This document shows positions 1-7,987 of a DNA stretch of 64,000 nucleotides, piece after piece. The DNA lies in NCBI RefSeq assembly GCF_030733545.1, contig NZ_JASHIU010000001.1, positions 372,001-436,000 on the forward strand, in the 5' to 3' direction. The position numbers were made by a program, and so were the translations under genes. Position 1 is the stretch's first letter. Each line of letters starts with the position of its first letter. Below the pieces are notes generated by a model. That model saw nothing but the letters and a program-made list of their open reading frames with translations. It was not told the DNA's origin and did not search any database. The stretch is from Oceanicaulis sp. MMSF_3324 (GTDB lineage: Bacteria; Pseudomonadota; Alphaproteobacteria; Caulobacterales; Maricaulaceae).

Positions 1-171
1 TATCAGGCCCTCATCGTGAACCGGAATTATGACTGGGGCGAGCAGATCGACCAGATCATGATGGGCGATGAGGATGTTCTTATCGCGGTCGGCGTGGGGC
101 ACCTGCCCGGCGAGGACGGACTCGCGGAAGTGCTGCGCAATCTGGGATATGGTGTCTGGCGGGTTCAGTAG
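1..171 (+). CDS. TraB/GumN family protein, C-terminal end (partial)
   Basis: Only the last 56 codons lie in the window; the 5' end is outside. The residues end with a segment reading IAVGVGHLPGEDGL followed by a short helix and strand (LRNLGYGVWRV). This matches the C-terminal signature of TraB/GumN proteins, where a V-G-x-G-H-L-x-G-x-x-G-L motif precedes the stop. GumN/TraB-like proteins of bacteria are usually exported, have two GxxH motifs and are thought to be metal-dependent hydrolases of the Tiki type, but the role here is unknown. It stops at a TAG and is followed at once by a strong hairpin. Confidence 0.7.
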   Translation, partial: YQALIVNRNYDWGEQIDQIMMGDEDVLIAVGVGHLPGEDGLAEVLRNLGYGVWRVQ

Positions 172-179
172 ACGGGCTG

Positions 180-204
180 AAGGCGCGGGGGTGACCCGCG
201 CCTT
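180..204 (+). terminator. hairpin after TraB/GumN gene
   Basis: Perfect 10-bp inverted repeat (AAGGCGCGGG / CCCGCGCCTT) with a 5-base loop starting 9 bases after the stop codon. The T tract is weak, so this may be an imperfect intrinsic terminator or an RNA-stabilising 3' hairpin. Confidence 0.5.
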
Positions 205-278
205 CGCTTCCGCTAAGAGAGCGCCCGTTTTGCCGTCTATCCCGCGCTCAAGGGCGCGTAACTGCATCGGAGGGCCGC

Positions 279-1055
279 ATGGCCTACAATACGATCCAAG
301 TGAAAACCGAAGGCCGGGTGGGCGTCATCACCCTGGACCGTCCGTCCGCCCTGAACGCGCTGTGCGACGAGCTCACCACCGAGCTCAAGGACGCCCTGTC
401 CGCGTTCGAGCGTGATGAAGAGATCGGCTGCGTGATCCTGACCGGCTCCGCCAAGGCGTTCGCTGCGGGCGCCGACATCAAGGAGCTCCAGGAAAAGGAC
501 TTCGTGTCCCTGTACAAGCACGATCCCTTTGCGGAGACCTGGGAAAGCGTGGCGCGTTTCCGCAAGCCGATCATTGCGGCGGTGTCCGGCTATGCGCTGG
601 GCGGCGGCTGCGAGATCGCCATGATGTGCGATTTCATCATTGCGTCGGAGACCGCCAAGTTCGGCCAGCCTGAAATCAATCTCGGCGTCATGCCGGGCGC
701 GGGCGGCACCCAGCGTCTGCCGCGCGCCGTGGGCAAGGCCAAGGCCATGGACATGTGCCTGACCGGGCGGATGATGCCGGCCGAAGAGGCCGAGCGTGCG
801 GGTCTGGTGAGCCGCATCGTGCCGGCGGAAGAGCTGCTGGACGTGGCCATGGAAGCGGCGACCACGATCGCGTCCAAATCCCTGCCTATCGCCATGATGA
901 CCAAGGAAGCGGTCAACATGGCCTTTGAGATGGGCCTGGCCGAGGGCGTGCGTTTCGAACGCCGCGTCTTCCAGTCCCAGTTCGCCACCGAAGACCAGAC
1001 CGAAGGCATGGCCGCGTTTGCTGACAAACGCGCTGCGCATTTCAAGCATCGGTGA
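279..1055 (+). CDS. enoyl-CoA hydratase (crotonase family)
   Basis: 258 residues, the normal length for mitochondrial ECHS1-type short-chain enoyl-CoA hydratase. It would hydrate trans-2-enoyl-CoA to 3-hydroxyacyl-CoA in beta-oxidation. The oxyanion-hole segment [11 protein letters not shown] lies at residues 60-70. The motif [13 protein letters not shown] carries catalytic Glu112, and [18 protein letters not shown] carries Glu132, so both acid/base glutamates of true hydratases are present. The ATG at 279 follows a GGAGGGCC ribosome-binding site. It stands alone between the TraB/GumN gene and rpsT, as in several Caulobacterales genomes. Assignment as hydratase is firm; substrate chain length is not visible. 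Confidence 0.93.
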   Translation: MAYNTIQVKTEGRVGVITLDRPSALNALCDELTTELKDALSAFERDEEIGCVILTGSAKAFAAGADIKELQEKDFVSLYKHDPFAETWESVARFRKPIIAAVSGYALGGGCEIAMMCDFIIASETAKFGQPEINLGVMPGAGGTQRLPRAVGKAKAMDMCLTGRMMPAEEAERAGLVSRIVPAEELLDVAMEAATTIASKSLPIAMMTKEAVNMAFEMGLAEGVRFERRVFQSQFATEDQTEGMAAFADKRAAHFKHR

Positions 1056-1063
1056 TGAATCTT

Positions 1064-1106
1064 GGCGTATACCGGTTGACCGCACCTGCGCGGACCGGTA
1101 TACGCC
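1064..1106. repeat. 13-bp perfect inverted repeat upstream of rpsT
   Basis: Arms GGCGTATACCGGT (1064-1076) and ACCGGTATACGCC (1094-1106) are perfect complements separated by 17 bases. They begin 9 bases after the enoyl-CoA hydratase stop and end 69 bases before rpsT. The hairpin could end or stabilise the upstream transcript, or act as an operator or leader structure for rpsT; only a short TTTT follows some 11 bases later. Confidence 0.6.
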
Positions 1107-1175
1107 GCGCCTCATAGTTTTACCCGGCGGCCGGCTTTGGCCTGGCGCCCTTGATCATACGGATCTGGAGACCTC

Positions 1176-1445
1176 ATGGCGAACACGTCATCCGCCAAGA
1201 AAATGGCGCGCAAGATTGAGCGCCGCACGGCCCTGAACAAAGCCCGCCGCACGCGCATGCGCACCTACGTCAAGAAACTCGACGCGGCCATCGCGACCGG
1301 CGACCAGGAGCAGGCTCGCGCCGCACTGCGCACCGCGGAGTCCGAGCTGATGAAAGCGGTCAGCAAAGGCGTCATCCACAAGAACGCCGGCGCTCGCAAG
1401 GTGTCCCGCCTTTCGGCCCGCGTGAAGTCGATGACGGCTTCTTAA
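1176..1445 (+). CDS. rpsT: 30S ribosomal protein S20
   Basis: 89 residues with the typical S20 composition: Lys/Arg/Ala-rich helices opening [13 protein letters not shown] and a conserved stretch [16 protein letters not shown]20 is a primary 16S rRNA-binding protein of the small subunit. The start follows GGAGACCTC. An intrinsic terminator lies 21 bases after the stop, so it is probably monocistronic. Its place directly upstream of dnaA on the same strand is the arrangement found in Caulobacter and relatives. Confidence 0.97.
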   Translation: MANTSSAKKMARKIERRTALNKARRTRMRTYVKKLDAAIATGDQEQARAALRTAESELMKAVSKGVIHKNAGARKVSRLSARVKSMTAS

Positions 1446-1465
1446 AAGCTGGTCCATACCCGGAC

Positions 1466-1508
1466 TAAAAAAGAACGCCCGCACAAAGCTGTGCGGGCGT
1501 TCTTTTTT
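1466..1508 (+). terminator. rho-independent terminator of rpsT
   Basis: Long perfect stem (AAGAACGCCCGCACA / TGTGCGGGCGTTCTT) with a 4-base loop AAGC, flanked by an A run on the 5' side and TTTTTT on the 3' side. It separates rpsT from the dnaA leader. Confidence 0.93.
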
Positions 1509-1940
1509 GTTCCGCATCAAAATGACCCACATACCAAAGTCCATATAAATCAACGCAGTAATAAGTTAATTCGGGCGGGATCGGCGGCTGGCGCTAGATC
1601 ACCAAAACGCGCCAAGGCAAGCCCTGAAAACAGCGAAAATTTTTTTCAGAACGCAAACGCCCGACCTGCTTTAGGAATCAACCTGTCAAGCGCGGAATCC
1701 GAAAATTGCGTGGGTTAATCATGTTGATTCGCACGCGCGCGGCGGTAACCTGACGACCTCGACGGAGTTGTCCCCACACGGACCGAAGCTAGTCCGCCGA
1801 GCGCGAAAATATGCGTGCTCGGTGCGGGAGAACTACGTTCAAAATCAAGCCGCGACTTCGGTCATACCGGGGCGCGCAGAGTGGAATAAAGGTTGGGGCT
1901 CATGGGGTATTCTCAAGATGCGACGGCGCGGCGTAGCGGG
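1509..1940 (+). promoter_or_regulatory. dnaA leader: AT-rich region with GANTC sites and a weak DnaA-box-like site
   Basis: About 430 non-coding bases between the rpsT terminator and dnaA. The first 230 bases are distinctly AT-richer than the surroundings (for example around 1530-1575 and the A/T run at 1634-1650). Three GANTC sites lie at 1675, 1695 and 1726. TTGTCCCCA at 1768-1776 resembles a weak DnaA W-box (two mismatches to TTATCCACA). No full CtrA box (TTAA-N7-TTAA) and no cluster of strong DnaA boxes was found, so an origin cannot be claimed here. The segment most likely holds the dnaA promoter and a long 5' UTR, as in Caulobacter. Confidence 0.55.
1675..1730. promoter_or_regulatory. 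cluster of three GANTC (CcrM-type) sites
   Basis: GAATC at 1675-1679, GAATC at 1695-1699 and GATTC at 1726-1730 fall within 56 bases of non-coding DNA upstream of dnaA. In Caulobacter the CcrM methyltransferase modifies GANTC, and methylation of sites in the dnaA promoter region couples dnaA transcription to replication. The role here is inference from that precedent. Confidence 0.5.
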
Positions 1941-3338
1941 ATGGATATGACGGATTCCAGCTCGATCGTCGCCGTCTGGCGCGCTGTCCGCGCCCGCTTG
2001 CGTGAGGAATGCGGAGATCTGGTCTATGCCGCCGAGATCGCGCGGCTTCGCGTGGAGCCGGATTCTGCAGGTCGCGTGTGCGTGATCTGTCCGAACGAGT
2101 TCGGGCGCGCCTGGGTCGAGGACAATGTGGGCGTTCGCCTGCGCGCCCTGTGGGCGAATGTCGCCGAGCAGGCCTGTGACATCGTCATCTGCACCGAGAA
2201 GACTCTTTCCAGCGCCAAGTCCCAGTCCACGAGCGTGGCAGCGCTCAATGCGGGCGGCGTGTCTGAAACCGCGGCCCTGCCGCCGGTGGAGAGCGCCGAG
2301 CCCGAAGCCAAGCGCGAAGCCCGTTTCACGTTTGACACCTTCATGGTGGGCTCGGCCAACATGATGGCGGCAACCGCCGCGCGCGCCGTGGCCAGCGCTG
2401 ACGCCCCGCCTTTCAACCCGGTCTTCTTTCATGGCGATTACGGGGTGGGCAAATCCCACCTTCTGGCCGCCATTGCCCACTCCTCCACGCTCAGCGGCAA
2501 GCGCAAGAAGGTGCTGTATCTGACCGCGGAAGAATTCCTCAACGGCTTCCAGTCCGCCCTGCGCGCCCGCGATGTCCAGCCCTTCAAGGATCTGGTGCGC
2601 GATTGCGACATGCTGCTGATCGATGACGTGCACTTCATCTGCGGCAAGCCGCGGACCGAGGATGAATTCCTGCAGACCGTCACCGCCCTGATCAGCGCGG
2701 AGAAGCAGGTCGTGCTCGCCTCCCATTGCGCCCCGTCCCAGCTCAGCGTGTCCGATGATCGTCTGCGCAACATCCTGGCCGGCGGCTTCAACTGCCCGCT
2801 CCAGGGGCCGGATCTCGACCTGCGCCGCAAGATCCTCGATTGCAAGATCGCCCAGGCGCGCAATCATTGCCCGGATCTGGAAGTGCCCGAGACCGTGCGC
2901 GATTTCCTGGCGGCGCGTGTGACCAGCTCGGCGCGCGAATTGGAAGGCGTGCTCAACAACATCATCGTGCGCACCGCCTATATGAACCGTCCCGTCACCA
3001 TGGAGACGGTGGAGGAGGCGCTGGGCGAGCTGCCGGTGAAGGCCGAGCGCCGGATCACGGTCGACGACATCCAGAAGACCGTGGCGTCCTACTTCTCCAT
3101 CACGGTGGACGACCTGATCTCCAAGCGCCGCACCAAGGCGGTGGTCCGTCCCCGGCACATCGCCATGTACCTGGCCAAGAGCATGACCACCCGGTCCCTG
3201 CCCGATATCGGGCGCCGCTTTGGCGGACGCGATCACTCCACGGTCATTCACGCGGTGAACAAGATCAGCGAGAGCCTCACCTCCGACGCGGTTCTGGCCG
3301 AAGATGTCGAGGCGCTGCGCCGCCGCTTGCGGGGTTAA
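1941..3338 (+). CDS. dnaA: chromosomal replication initiator protein DnaA
   Basis: ATP-dependent initiator that binds DnaA boxes and melts oriC. Counting from the ATG at 1941: domain I starts at about residue 8; the AAA+ Walker A GDYGVGKS is near residue 165; Walker B LLIDDVHF is near 224; and the C-terminal DNA-binding signature GGRDHSTVIHAVNKI is near 428-442. The start is uncertain. ATGs at 1902, 1941 and 1947 are all in frame: GGGATGG lies just before 1947, and AAAGG stands 9 bases before 1902. The reading frame is open as far as a TTG at 1893. The stop is followed by a terminator, so dnaA is transcribed separately from dnaN. Confidence 0.97.
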   Translation: MDMTDSSSIVAVWRAVRARLREECGDLVYAAEIARLRVEPDSAGRVCVICPNEFGRAWVEDNVGVRLRALWANVAEQACDIVICTEKTLSSAKSQSTSVAALNAGGVSETAALPPVESAEPEAKREARFTFDTFMVGSANMMAATAARAVASADAPPFNPVFFHGDYGVGKSHLLAAIAHSSTLSGKRKKVLYLTAEEFLNGFQSALRARDVQPFKDLVRDCDMLLIDDVHFICGKPRTEDEFLQTVTALISAEKQVVLASHCAPSQLSVSDDRLRNILAGGFNCPLQGPDLDLRRKILDCKIAQARNHCPDLEVPETVRDFLAARVTSSARELEGVLNNIIVRTAYMNRPVTMETVEEALGELPVKAERRITVDDIQKTVASYFSITVDDLISKRRTKAVVRPRHIAMYLAKSMTTRSLPDIGRRFGGRDHSTVIHAVNKISESLTSDAVLAEDVEALRRRLRG

Positions 3339-3351
3339 GCAGTTTCATTGA

Positions 3352-3391
3352 AAAACGACCGCAAGACCCCCTTCTTGCGGTCGTTTTTTTT
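3352..3391 (+). terminator. rho-independent terminator of dnaA
   Basis: Stem AAAACGACCGCAAGA / TCTTGCGGTCGTTTT with a C-rich loop, followed by a long T run, 13 bases after the dnaA stop. Confidence 0.93.
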
Positions 3392-3461
3392 AGGCTATGG
3401 TGCTTGACCCAAATCAGGCGATTCTCGCCCCCTGTTCTGAATTCTCTGTTTGAGGCGACAC

Positions 3462-4580
3462 ATGAAGCTCACGATAGAGCGCGCGATCCTGCTCAAGGCG
3501 CTGGGCCACGTTCAGGCCGTCGTGGAGCGCCGCAACACCATTCCGATCCTGTCCAATGTCCTGATCAACGCGTCGGACGGCTTCGCCCGCTTCACCGCGA
3601 CCGATCTCGACATGGAGATCGTGGAGGAGGCGGAAGCCCAGGTGGAGCGCGATGGTCTGATCACCGCGCCTGCGCACACCCTTTATGAAATCGCCCGCAA
3701 GCTGCCCGAAGGCAGCCAGGTGACGCTGGAGCTGGGCGGTGACGATCCGCGCATCCTGCTGTCGGCGGGCCGCTCGCGCTTCAACCTGCCGATCTTGCCG
3801 CCGGGTGATTTTCCGGTCATGCCCACAGAGGATCTGGCGGTCAGCTTCACCGCGCCCGCCAGCGAGATCGCGCGGCTGATCGACAAGACCAAGTTCGCCA
3901 TCTCCACCGAAGAGACGCGCTATTATCTCAACGGCATCCATCTGCACGCCGCAGAGCGCGACGGGCGCAAGACCCTGCGCGCGGTGGCCACCGACGGACA
4001 CCGTCTGGCGCTGGCGGAAACCGATCTGCCCGACGGCGCCATGGGCATGCCGGCGGTGATCGTGCCCCGCAAGCCGATCCAGGAATTGCGTCGTTTGCTC
4101 GAAGATCTGGACGGCGACGTGGATGTGTCCGTGTCCGAAGGCAAGATCCGCTTCCAGCTGGGCGCGGCGGTGCTGACCTCGAAACTGATCGACGGCACCT
4201 TCCCCGACTATGAGCGGGTGATCCCGCGCGGCAATGACAAGGTGATGCGTATCGATCGCGCGCCCTTCGCCCAGGCCGTGGACCGGGTCGCCACCATCAG
4301 CCAGGAAAAATCACGCTCTGTGAAGCTGTCGCTCGCGCCGGGCCAGGTCACCCTCACCGTGAACAATCCCGAAAGCGGCGCCGCCAGCGAGGAGCTGGTC
4401 GCCGATTACAGCGCGGACGAGATGACCATCGGTTTCAACGCCCGCTATCTGCTGGATGTGGCCAGCCAGATCGAAGGCGATGAAGCGATCTTCGAACTGG
4501 CCGATTCCGGTTCGCCCACCCGCGTCACCGATTCCGGCGACCAGGATGCGGAATATGTGCTGATGCCGCTGCGGGTGTGA
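3462..4580 (+). CDS. dnaN: DNA polymerase III beta subunit (sliding clamp)
   Basis: 372 residues from the ATG at 3462 (MKLTIERAILLKAL), the standard clamp length. The first 12 bases of the longer open frame (TTG at 3450) include its GAGGCG ribosome-binding region and are not coding. Three clamp domains can be followed: NTIPILSNVLI near the N terminus, the ATDGHRLALAETDLP motif in the middle domain, and the C-terminal end EYVLMPLRV, which forms part of the partner-binding pocket. The clamp encircles DNA and tethers polymerase III. The stop overlaps the recF start by 4 bases, so dnaN and recF are translationally coupled. Confidence 0.97.
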   Translation: MKLTIERAILLKALGHVQAVVERRNTIPILSNVLINASDGFARFTATDLDMEIVEEAEAQVERDGLITAPAHTLYEIARKLPEGSQVTLELGGDDPRILLSAGRSRFNLPILPPGDFPVMPTEDLAVSFTAPASEIARLIDKTKFAISTEETRYYLNGIHLHAAERDGRKTLRAVATDGHRLALAETDLPDGAMGMPAVIVPRKPIQELRRLLEDLDGDVDVSVSEGKIRFQLGAAVLTSKLIDGTFPDYERVIPRGNDKVMRIDRAPFAQAVDRVATISQEKSRSVKLSLAPGQVTLTVNNPESGAASEELVADYSADEMTIGFNARYLLDVASQIEGDEAIFELADSGSPTRVTDSGDQDAEYVLMPLRV

Positions 4581-5743
4581 CCAGCGGCGGCCCTGATACC
4601 GGTGGGCCCGCCGTTTCCCGGCTCAAGCTCACCGGTTTTCGCAATTATGCCCGTCTCGACCTCGCGCTGGATGCGCGTCCGGTCGCCCTGTTTGGCGAGA
4701 ACGGGGCGGGCAAGACCAATCTGGTGGAAGCGGTCTCCTTTCTGGGTCCGGGGCGCGGCCTGCGCGCCGCCGGAGCGGACGCCGTGCGTCGCCGCACCGA
4801 AGACGGCGTTGATCCGCTCTGGGCGGTCTATGCCGAGGCGATCACGCCTGAAGGCCCGGTCAGCCTCGCCACCGGCGCTGACCCCCAGAACCCCACACGC
4901 CGCCGAACGAAACTGGATGGCGCCGCCGCGACCCAGACCGAGCTGGCGCGCCTGATCCCCATGCTTTGGCTGACCCCGCGTGAAGACCGTCTCTGGGCCG
5001 GGCCGCGGGCGGACCGCTTGCGCTTCTTTGACCGGCTGGTGCTGGCCGCGGCGCCCGATCACGCCAGCTCGGCCAGCGCCTATGAGAAATCCATGAAGGA
5101 GCGCCAGCGCCTGCTTGATCGCATGGCCGAGGGTGGTCGCGCCGATCCGGACTGGCTCAAGGCGCTCGAAGCGGAAATGGCGGCGGCGGGCGTGGCGCTG
5201 GCGGCGGCGCGCCTTGATGCCCTGGCGCGCTTGCAGGACGAGATCGACACAAGACCCGAAAGCCAGTTCCCCAAGGCGGATCTGGCGCTGGACGGCGCAG
5301 TGGAAGCCCGGCTGGCAGAGGGGATGAAAGCGGGCGAGGCGGAAGACTGGTTCATCGAGGAGCTGTTGCGCGTGCGACCGCGTGACAGTGCGGCGGGGCG
5401 GGCGCTGACTGGCCCGCATCGCACCGAGCTTGAAGCGCGACACCGCACCAAGGACCAGCCCGCATCCGATTGTTCGACGGGCGAACAGAAATCCATGGTG
5501 CTGGGTTTGGCGCTGGCCCAGGCCGCGGCCATCCGGCGCGTTTCAGGTCGCGGGCCCGTACTGATCTTTGACGAGGCGTGTGCGCATCTGGATGCAGCCC
5601 GTCGCGAAGGCCTGGCGCAGACGGTTCTGGACCTGTCGGTGCAGGCTTTCATGACGGGCGTCGAGCCGGTTCTGTTTGACGCCTTTGGCGCAGGCGCGCA
5701 GCGGGTGGAAGTCCGCGACGGCGCCGCCCGGCTCCTTGACTGA
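4577..5743 (+). CDS. recF: DNA replication and repair protein RecF
   Basis: 388 residues beginning with GTG inside the dnaN stop (GTGA overlap). RecF is an ABC-type ATPase that loads RecA at gapped DNA together with RecO and RecR. Walker A GENGAGKT is at residues 40-47, the N-terminal signature RLKLTGFRNYARLDL at 15-29, the ABC signature SDCSTGEQKSMVLGLALAQA near 296-315, and Walker B VLIFDEACAHLD near 327-338. Length and motifs are standard. gyrB, which often follows recF, is not present here; a TetR gene follows instead. Confidence 0.96.
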   Translation: MTSGGPDTGGPAVSRLKLTGFRNYARLDLALDARPVALFGENGAGKTNLVEAVSFLGPGRGLRAAGADAVRRRTEDGVDPLWAVYAEAITPEGPVSLATGADPQNPTRRRTKLDGAAATQTELARLIPMLWLTPREDRLWAGPRADRLRFFDRLVLAAAPDHASSASAYEKSMKERQRLLDRMAEGGRADPDWLKALEAEMAAAGVALAAARLDALARLQDEIDTRPESQFPKADLALDGAVEARLAEGMKAGEAEDWFIEELLRVRPRDSAAGRALTGPHRTELEARHRTKDQPASDCSTGEQKSMVLGLALAQAAAIRRVSGRGPVLIFDEACAHLDAARREGLAQTVLDLSVQAFMTGVEPVLFDAFGAGAQRVEVRDGAARLLD

Positions 5744-5780
5744 CTTGCCATTGCGATCTGATCGGAGTTCAACCGTTCCC

Positions 5781-6422
5781 ATGAAAGGCGCCAAACCCGC
5801 TCTGCAGACCCGGTCCCAGCAAACGCGCGACAAGCTGGTCGCGGCGCTGGAACGCCTGCTGCGCCAGAAAGCCTTCGAGCAGATTTCCGTCGCCGAGATC
5901 GCTCAGGAGGCCGGGGTGTCTGTGGGAGCCGTCTATAACCGGTTTGAAAACAAGGACGCCTTCATCCCTGTCCTGTTCGAGCTGTACAAGGCGCGGCTCG
6001 ATGACCATGCGGCGGACCAGACGGCCGAGGCGGAAACCGATGCCGATGAGAGCCTGCGCGGCGTCTTGCGGCGGTCCTTGCGGGTGGGCGCGCGGTTCAT
6101 TGCGCGCGAAGCCCATCTGATGCGGGCGGTGCATCTGTATGCGCGCATCCGGCCGGATCTGATCGGCGAAGGCTGGGAAGAGATTACAGAGACGGCCCGG
6201 CAATCGCTGGCCGCCCTGTATGATCATTTCGACGCCGACATCACCCAGCGAGACCGGGAGCGGGCGGTGGAAACCCTCGCCTATTTTCTCAATACGGCGC
6301 TGATCGAGGCGGGTCTGTATCCCGATCTGGGGCCGCCCGCGCCCCGAGGGCTGAGCCTTGAGGCGCTGGCGGAGGAGCTGGCCGATTTCGCCTGGGGCTA
6401 TCTTACGGCGCCGCGGGCGTAA
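5781..6422 (+). CDS. TetR/AcrR family transcriptional regulator
   Basis: 213 residues from the ATG at 5781. The N-terminal helix-turn-helix at residues 36-55 reads ISVAEIAQEAGVSVGAVYNR, a textbook TetR DNA-binding domain. The ligand domain behind it is divergent and its effector cannot be read. It lies 37 bases after recF on the same strand and its 3' end overlaps the convergent CPBP protease gene by 20 bases. A near-perfect 18-bp palindrome sits just upstream of that protease gene at 7213-7230, making the protease a plausible target (inference). Confidence 0.9.
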   Translation: MKGAKPALQTRSQQTRDKLVAALERLLRQKAFEQISVAEIAQEAGVSVGAVYNRFENKDAFIPVLFELYKARLDDHAADQTAEAETDADESLRGVLRRSLRVGARFIAREAHLMRAVHLYARIRPDLIGEGWEEITETARQSLAALYDHFDADITQRDRERAVETLAYFLNTALIEAGLYPDLGPPAPRGLSLEALAEELADFAWGYLTAPRA

Positions 6423-7194
6423 GCGTGGCGGCGGGTTTCCGGCTCAGATAGAGATAGAGCCCGCCCACCATATCCGCCGCGATATGCACGATGATGGCGG
6501 GCCAGAGCGACCTGGACAGCACGACCAGCACCGTCAGGCCGATGGTGATGGGAATGATGCGGATCATGCCCGACACGCCCTGATAGGTGTGGAAACCGAT
6601 AAAGATGATCATGGAGACGAGTGCCGCGGCCCAGAGCGGCATGACCAGTACCAGCGCGCCCAGCAGGAAGCCCCGGAAAATGATCTCCTCGTTCCAGCCG
6701 GCGCTGATCGCCATCAGCTGAAAGCGCCGGTGTTCGATGGCCGTGCGCGGCTGGATCATGTCGACGCCTTCCATGCCGTCCAGCGCCTTGGCCATTTCGG
6801 CCCGACCCTCAGATGTGCGCAGCGGCAGAAGCTGGCTCAGCAAAAACAGGACAAAGACGGTGGCGACCGCCCAGCCGGCCCAGCCGCGCCAGGCGCCGTC
6901 ACCGGTCAGCTCGGGCAGGGTGAGGCCCAATGCGTCAAGATCGCGCCCGGACCCCAACCAGCAGGCCAGACAGATGCCGCCCAACAGCCAGAGCATGATG
7001 ATGGTTTCAGTCATGGTCTTCAGCGTGTTGCGCTCTGCCGTCTCGGAGGCGCGTTTGCGCGCCGCCCTTGTGCTGCATTCGGCATAGATGAAAGCGATCA
7101 CGATGGCCGTCATGCCCGCAAAGAGCGCGGGTTCGGAGGCCACTGCGAGCACAAAACGCTCGGCGATCGAGAGGTTCGAAGAAGCGGCAGACAT
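6403..7194 (-). CDS. CPBP family intramembrane metalloprotease
   Basis: 263 residues from the ATG at 7194 (MSAASSNLSI), with about seven hydrophobic segments. The CPBP (CAAX protease and bacteriocin-processing) motifs are all present: EExxxR at 169-174 (WNEEIIFRGF), FxxxH at 198-202 and HxxxD at 237-241. Known members cleave within membrane segments (Rce1) or protect against bacteriocins; the substrate here is unknown. The gene is convergent with, and overlaps, the TetR gene. An operator-like palindrome lies 19 bases upstream of the start. Confidence 0.88.
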   Translation of the reverse strand: MSAASSNLSIAERFVLAVASEPALFAGMTAIVIAFIYAECSTRAARKRASETAERNTLKTMTETIIMLWLLGGICLACWLGSGRDLDALGLTLPELTGDGAWRGWAGWAVATVFVLFLLSQLLPLRTSEGRAEMAKALDGMEGVDMIQPRTAIEHRRFQLMAISAGWNEEIIFRGFLLGALVLVMPLWAAALVSMIIFIGFHTYQGVSGMIRIIPITIGLTVLVVLSRSLWPAIIVHIAADMVGGLYLYLSRKPAATLTPAAP

Positions 7195-7212
7195 GGATCG
7201 AAGCTCCAATAA

Positions 7213-7230
7213 GAATACGAATTCATATTC
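7213..7230. promoter_or_regulatory. operator-like 18-bp palindrome upstream of CPBP gene
   Basis: GAATACGAATTCATATTC is palindromic apart from one mismatched pair and centres on GAATTC. It overlaps the expected ribosome-binding/promoter zone of the minus-strand CPBP gene. Size and symmetry fit a TetR-family operator, and the nearest regulator is the TetR gene at 5781-6422. Confidence 0.45.
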
Positions 7231-7300
7231 ATATTCTGCATCGGGCCGGATTTGTCAATTCCGGCGGCCAAATCACTTGGTAGAGGGATATGAGGCCGGC

Positions 7301-7849
7301 TCAGCCGAGCAGCGGATATTCCGTCTCGATCCGGTACAGATTGGGGGTGTGGGATTTGCGCGCCCAGCTGGAATACAGATGGAAGCGGTCCACCGTGAAC
7401 GGGTCGGACTTGAACAGGCCCAGCCTTTGTTCAAAGCGCTGGACCCGCCCCATATCCACATCCCGGTTCAGATAGGCCAGCGTCAGATGGGGCAGATAGG
7501 CGCGCTTCTCGATCTCAACGCCGGCCTGTCGCGCGGCCTTCCGGCACTGCCGCGCCAGATCCATCAAGGCGGGGTGGCGTTCCACTCCGAGCCAGATTGC
7601 GCTGGGATCGCCGCCGCCAAACCGCCCCGCGCCTTCCAGCCGCAACTCAAAGGGCGCCACGCGCACCTGGCCCAGGGCGGAATCGAGCTCTTCGATCACG
7701 GGCTCGTCGAGCTCGCCGTAAAAGCACAAGGTGATGTGCAGGTTCTCGCGCGGCCGCCAGTTGGCGTCCGGCACGCCGGTCATCTCATCGCAAGCCTGAT
7801 CGGCGACGGTTTCAGACAGGGGCAGGGCGGCGAAGACACGGAGCGACAT
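7301..7849 (-). CDS. thpR: RNA 2',3'-cyclic phosphodiesterase (2'-5' RNA ligase family)
   Basis: 182 residues from the ATG at 7849 (MSLRVFAALPL). The two HxTx catalytic motifs of the 2H phosphoesterase superfamily are present: HITL at residue 38 and HLTL at residue 121, with the usual spacing. ThpR hydrolyses 2',3'-cyclic phosphate ends of RNA and shows 2'-5' ligase activity on tRNA halves in vitro. The frame is open a further 13 codons upstream (GTG or ATG starts), but the family's N terminus matches residue 1 chosen here. It is divergent from the Bax-inhibitor-1 gene. Confidence 0.9.
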   Translation of the reverse strand: MSLRVFAALPLSETVADQACDEMTGVPDANWRPRENLHITLCFYGELDEPVIEELDSALGQVRVAPFELRLEGAGRFGGGDPSAIWLGVERHPALMDLARQCRKAARQAGVEIEKRAYLPHLTLAYLNRDVDMGRVQRFEQRLGLFKSDPFTVDRFHLYSSWARKSHTPNLYRIETEYPLLG

Positions 7850-7911
7850 GATCCCAAGGGGCATGCCGGGAGTGATCGCGTCAAGCATGCAACGGCTCTG
7901 TGTGATGAAAT

Positions 7912-7928
7912 CCCTTTAATATAAAGGG
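7912..7928. promoter_or_regulatory. 17-bp perfect palindrome between thpR and the Bax-inhibitor-1 gene
   Basis: CCCTTTAATATAAAGGG has 7-bp arms around a 3-base centre. It lies 62 bases upstream of the thpR start and 115 bases upstream of the divergent gene. It could be an operator serving either promoter. Confidence 0.4.
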
Positions 7929-7957
7929 GTATTGCGATGCATGACGCTCCGGTTTCT

Positions 7958-7987
7958 CTTGAAACCCGAGCGCAAAACTCCGATATT
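7958..7987 (+). promoter_or_regulatory. possible heat-shock (RpoH) promoter for the Bax-inhibitor-1 gene
   Basis: CTTGAAA at 7958-7964 followed after 15 bases by CCGATATT (7980-7987) resembles the alphaproteobacterial sigma-32 pattern (CTTGAA, then a C-rich/TAT -10). The gene starts 55 bases further on. This is pattern matching only. Confidence 0.3.

Noticed and set aside
237-1115. Long antisense frame over the enoyl-CoA hydratase gene
   Set aside because: His/Arg/Gly-rich translation typical of the reverse strand of a GC-rich gene; the plus strand encodes a complete enzyme.
1509-1940. Chromosomal origin (oriC) in the dnaA leader
   Set aside because: Only one weak DnaA-box-like site and no tandem strong boxes or CtrA boxes were found. 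In Caulobacter relatives the origin lies near hemE, not dnaA.
1845-3251. 468-codon frame antisense to dnaA
   Set aside because: Composition is the mirror of dnaA codons, without domains; dnaA on the plus strand is unambiguous.
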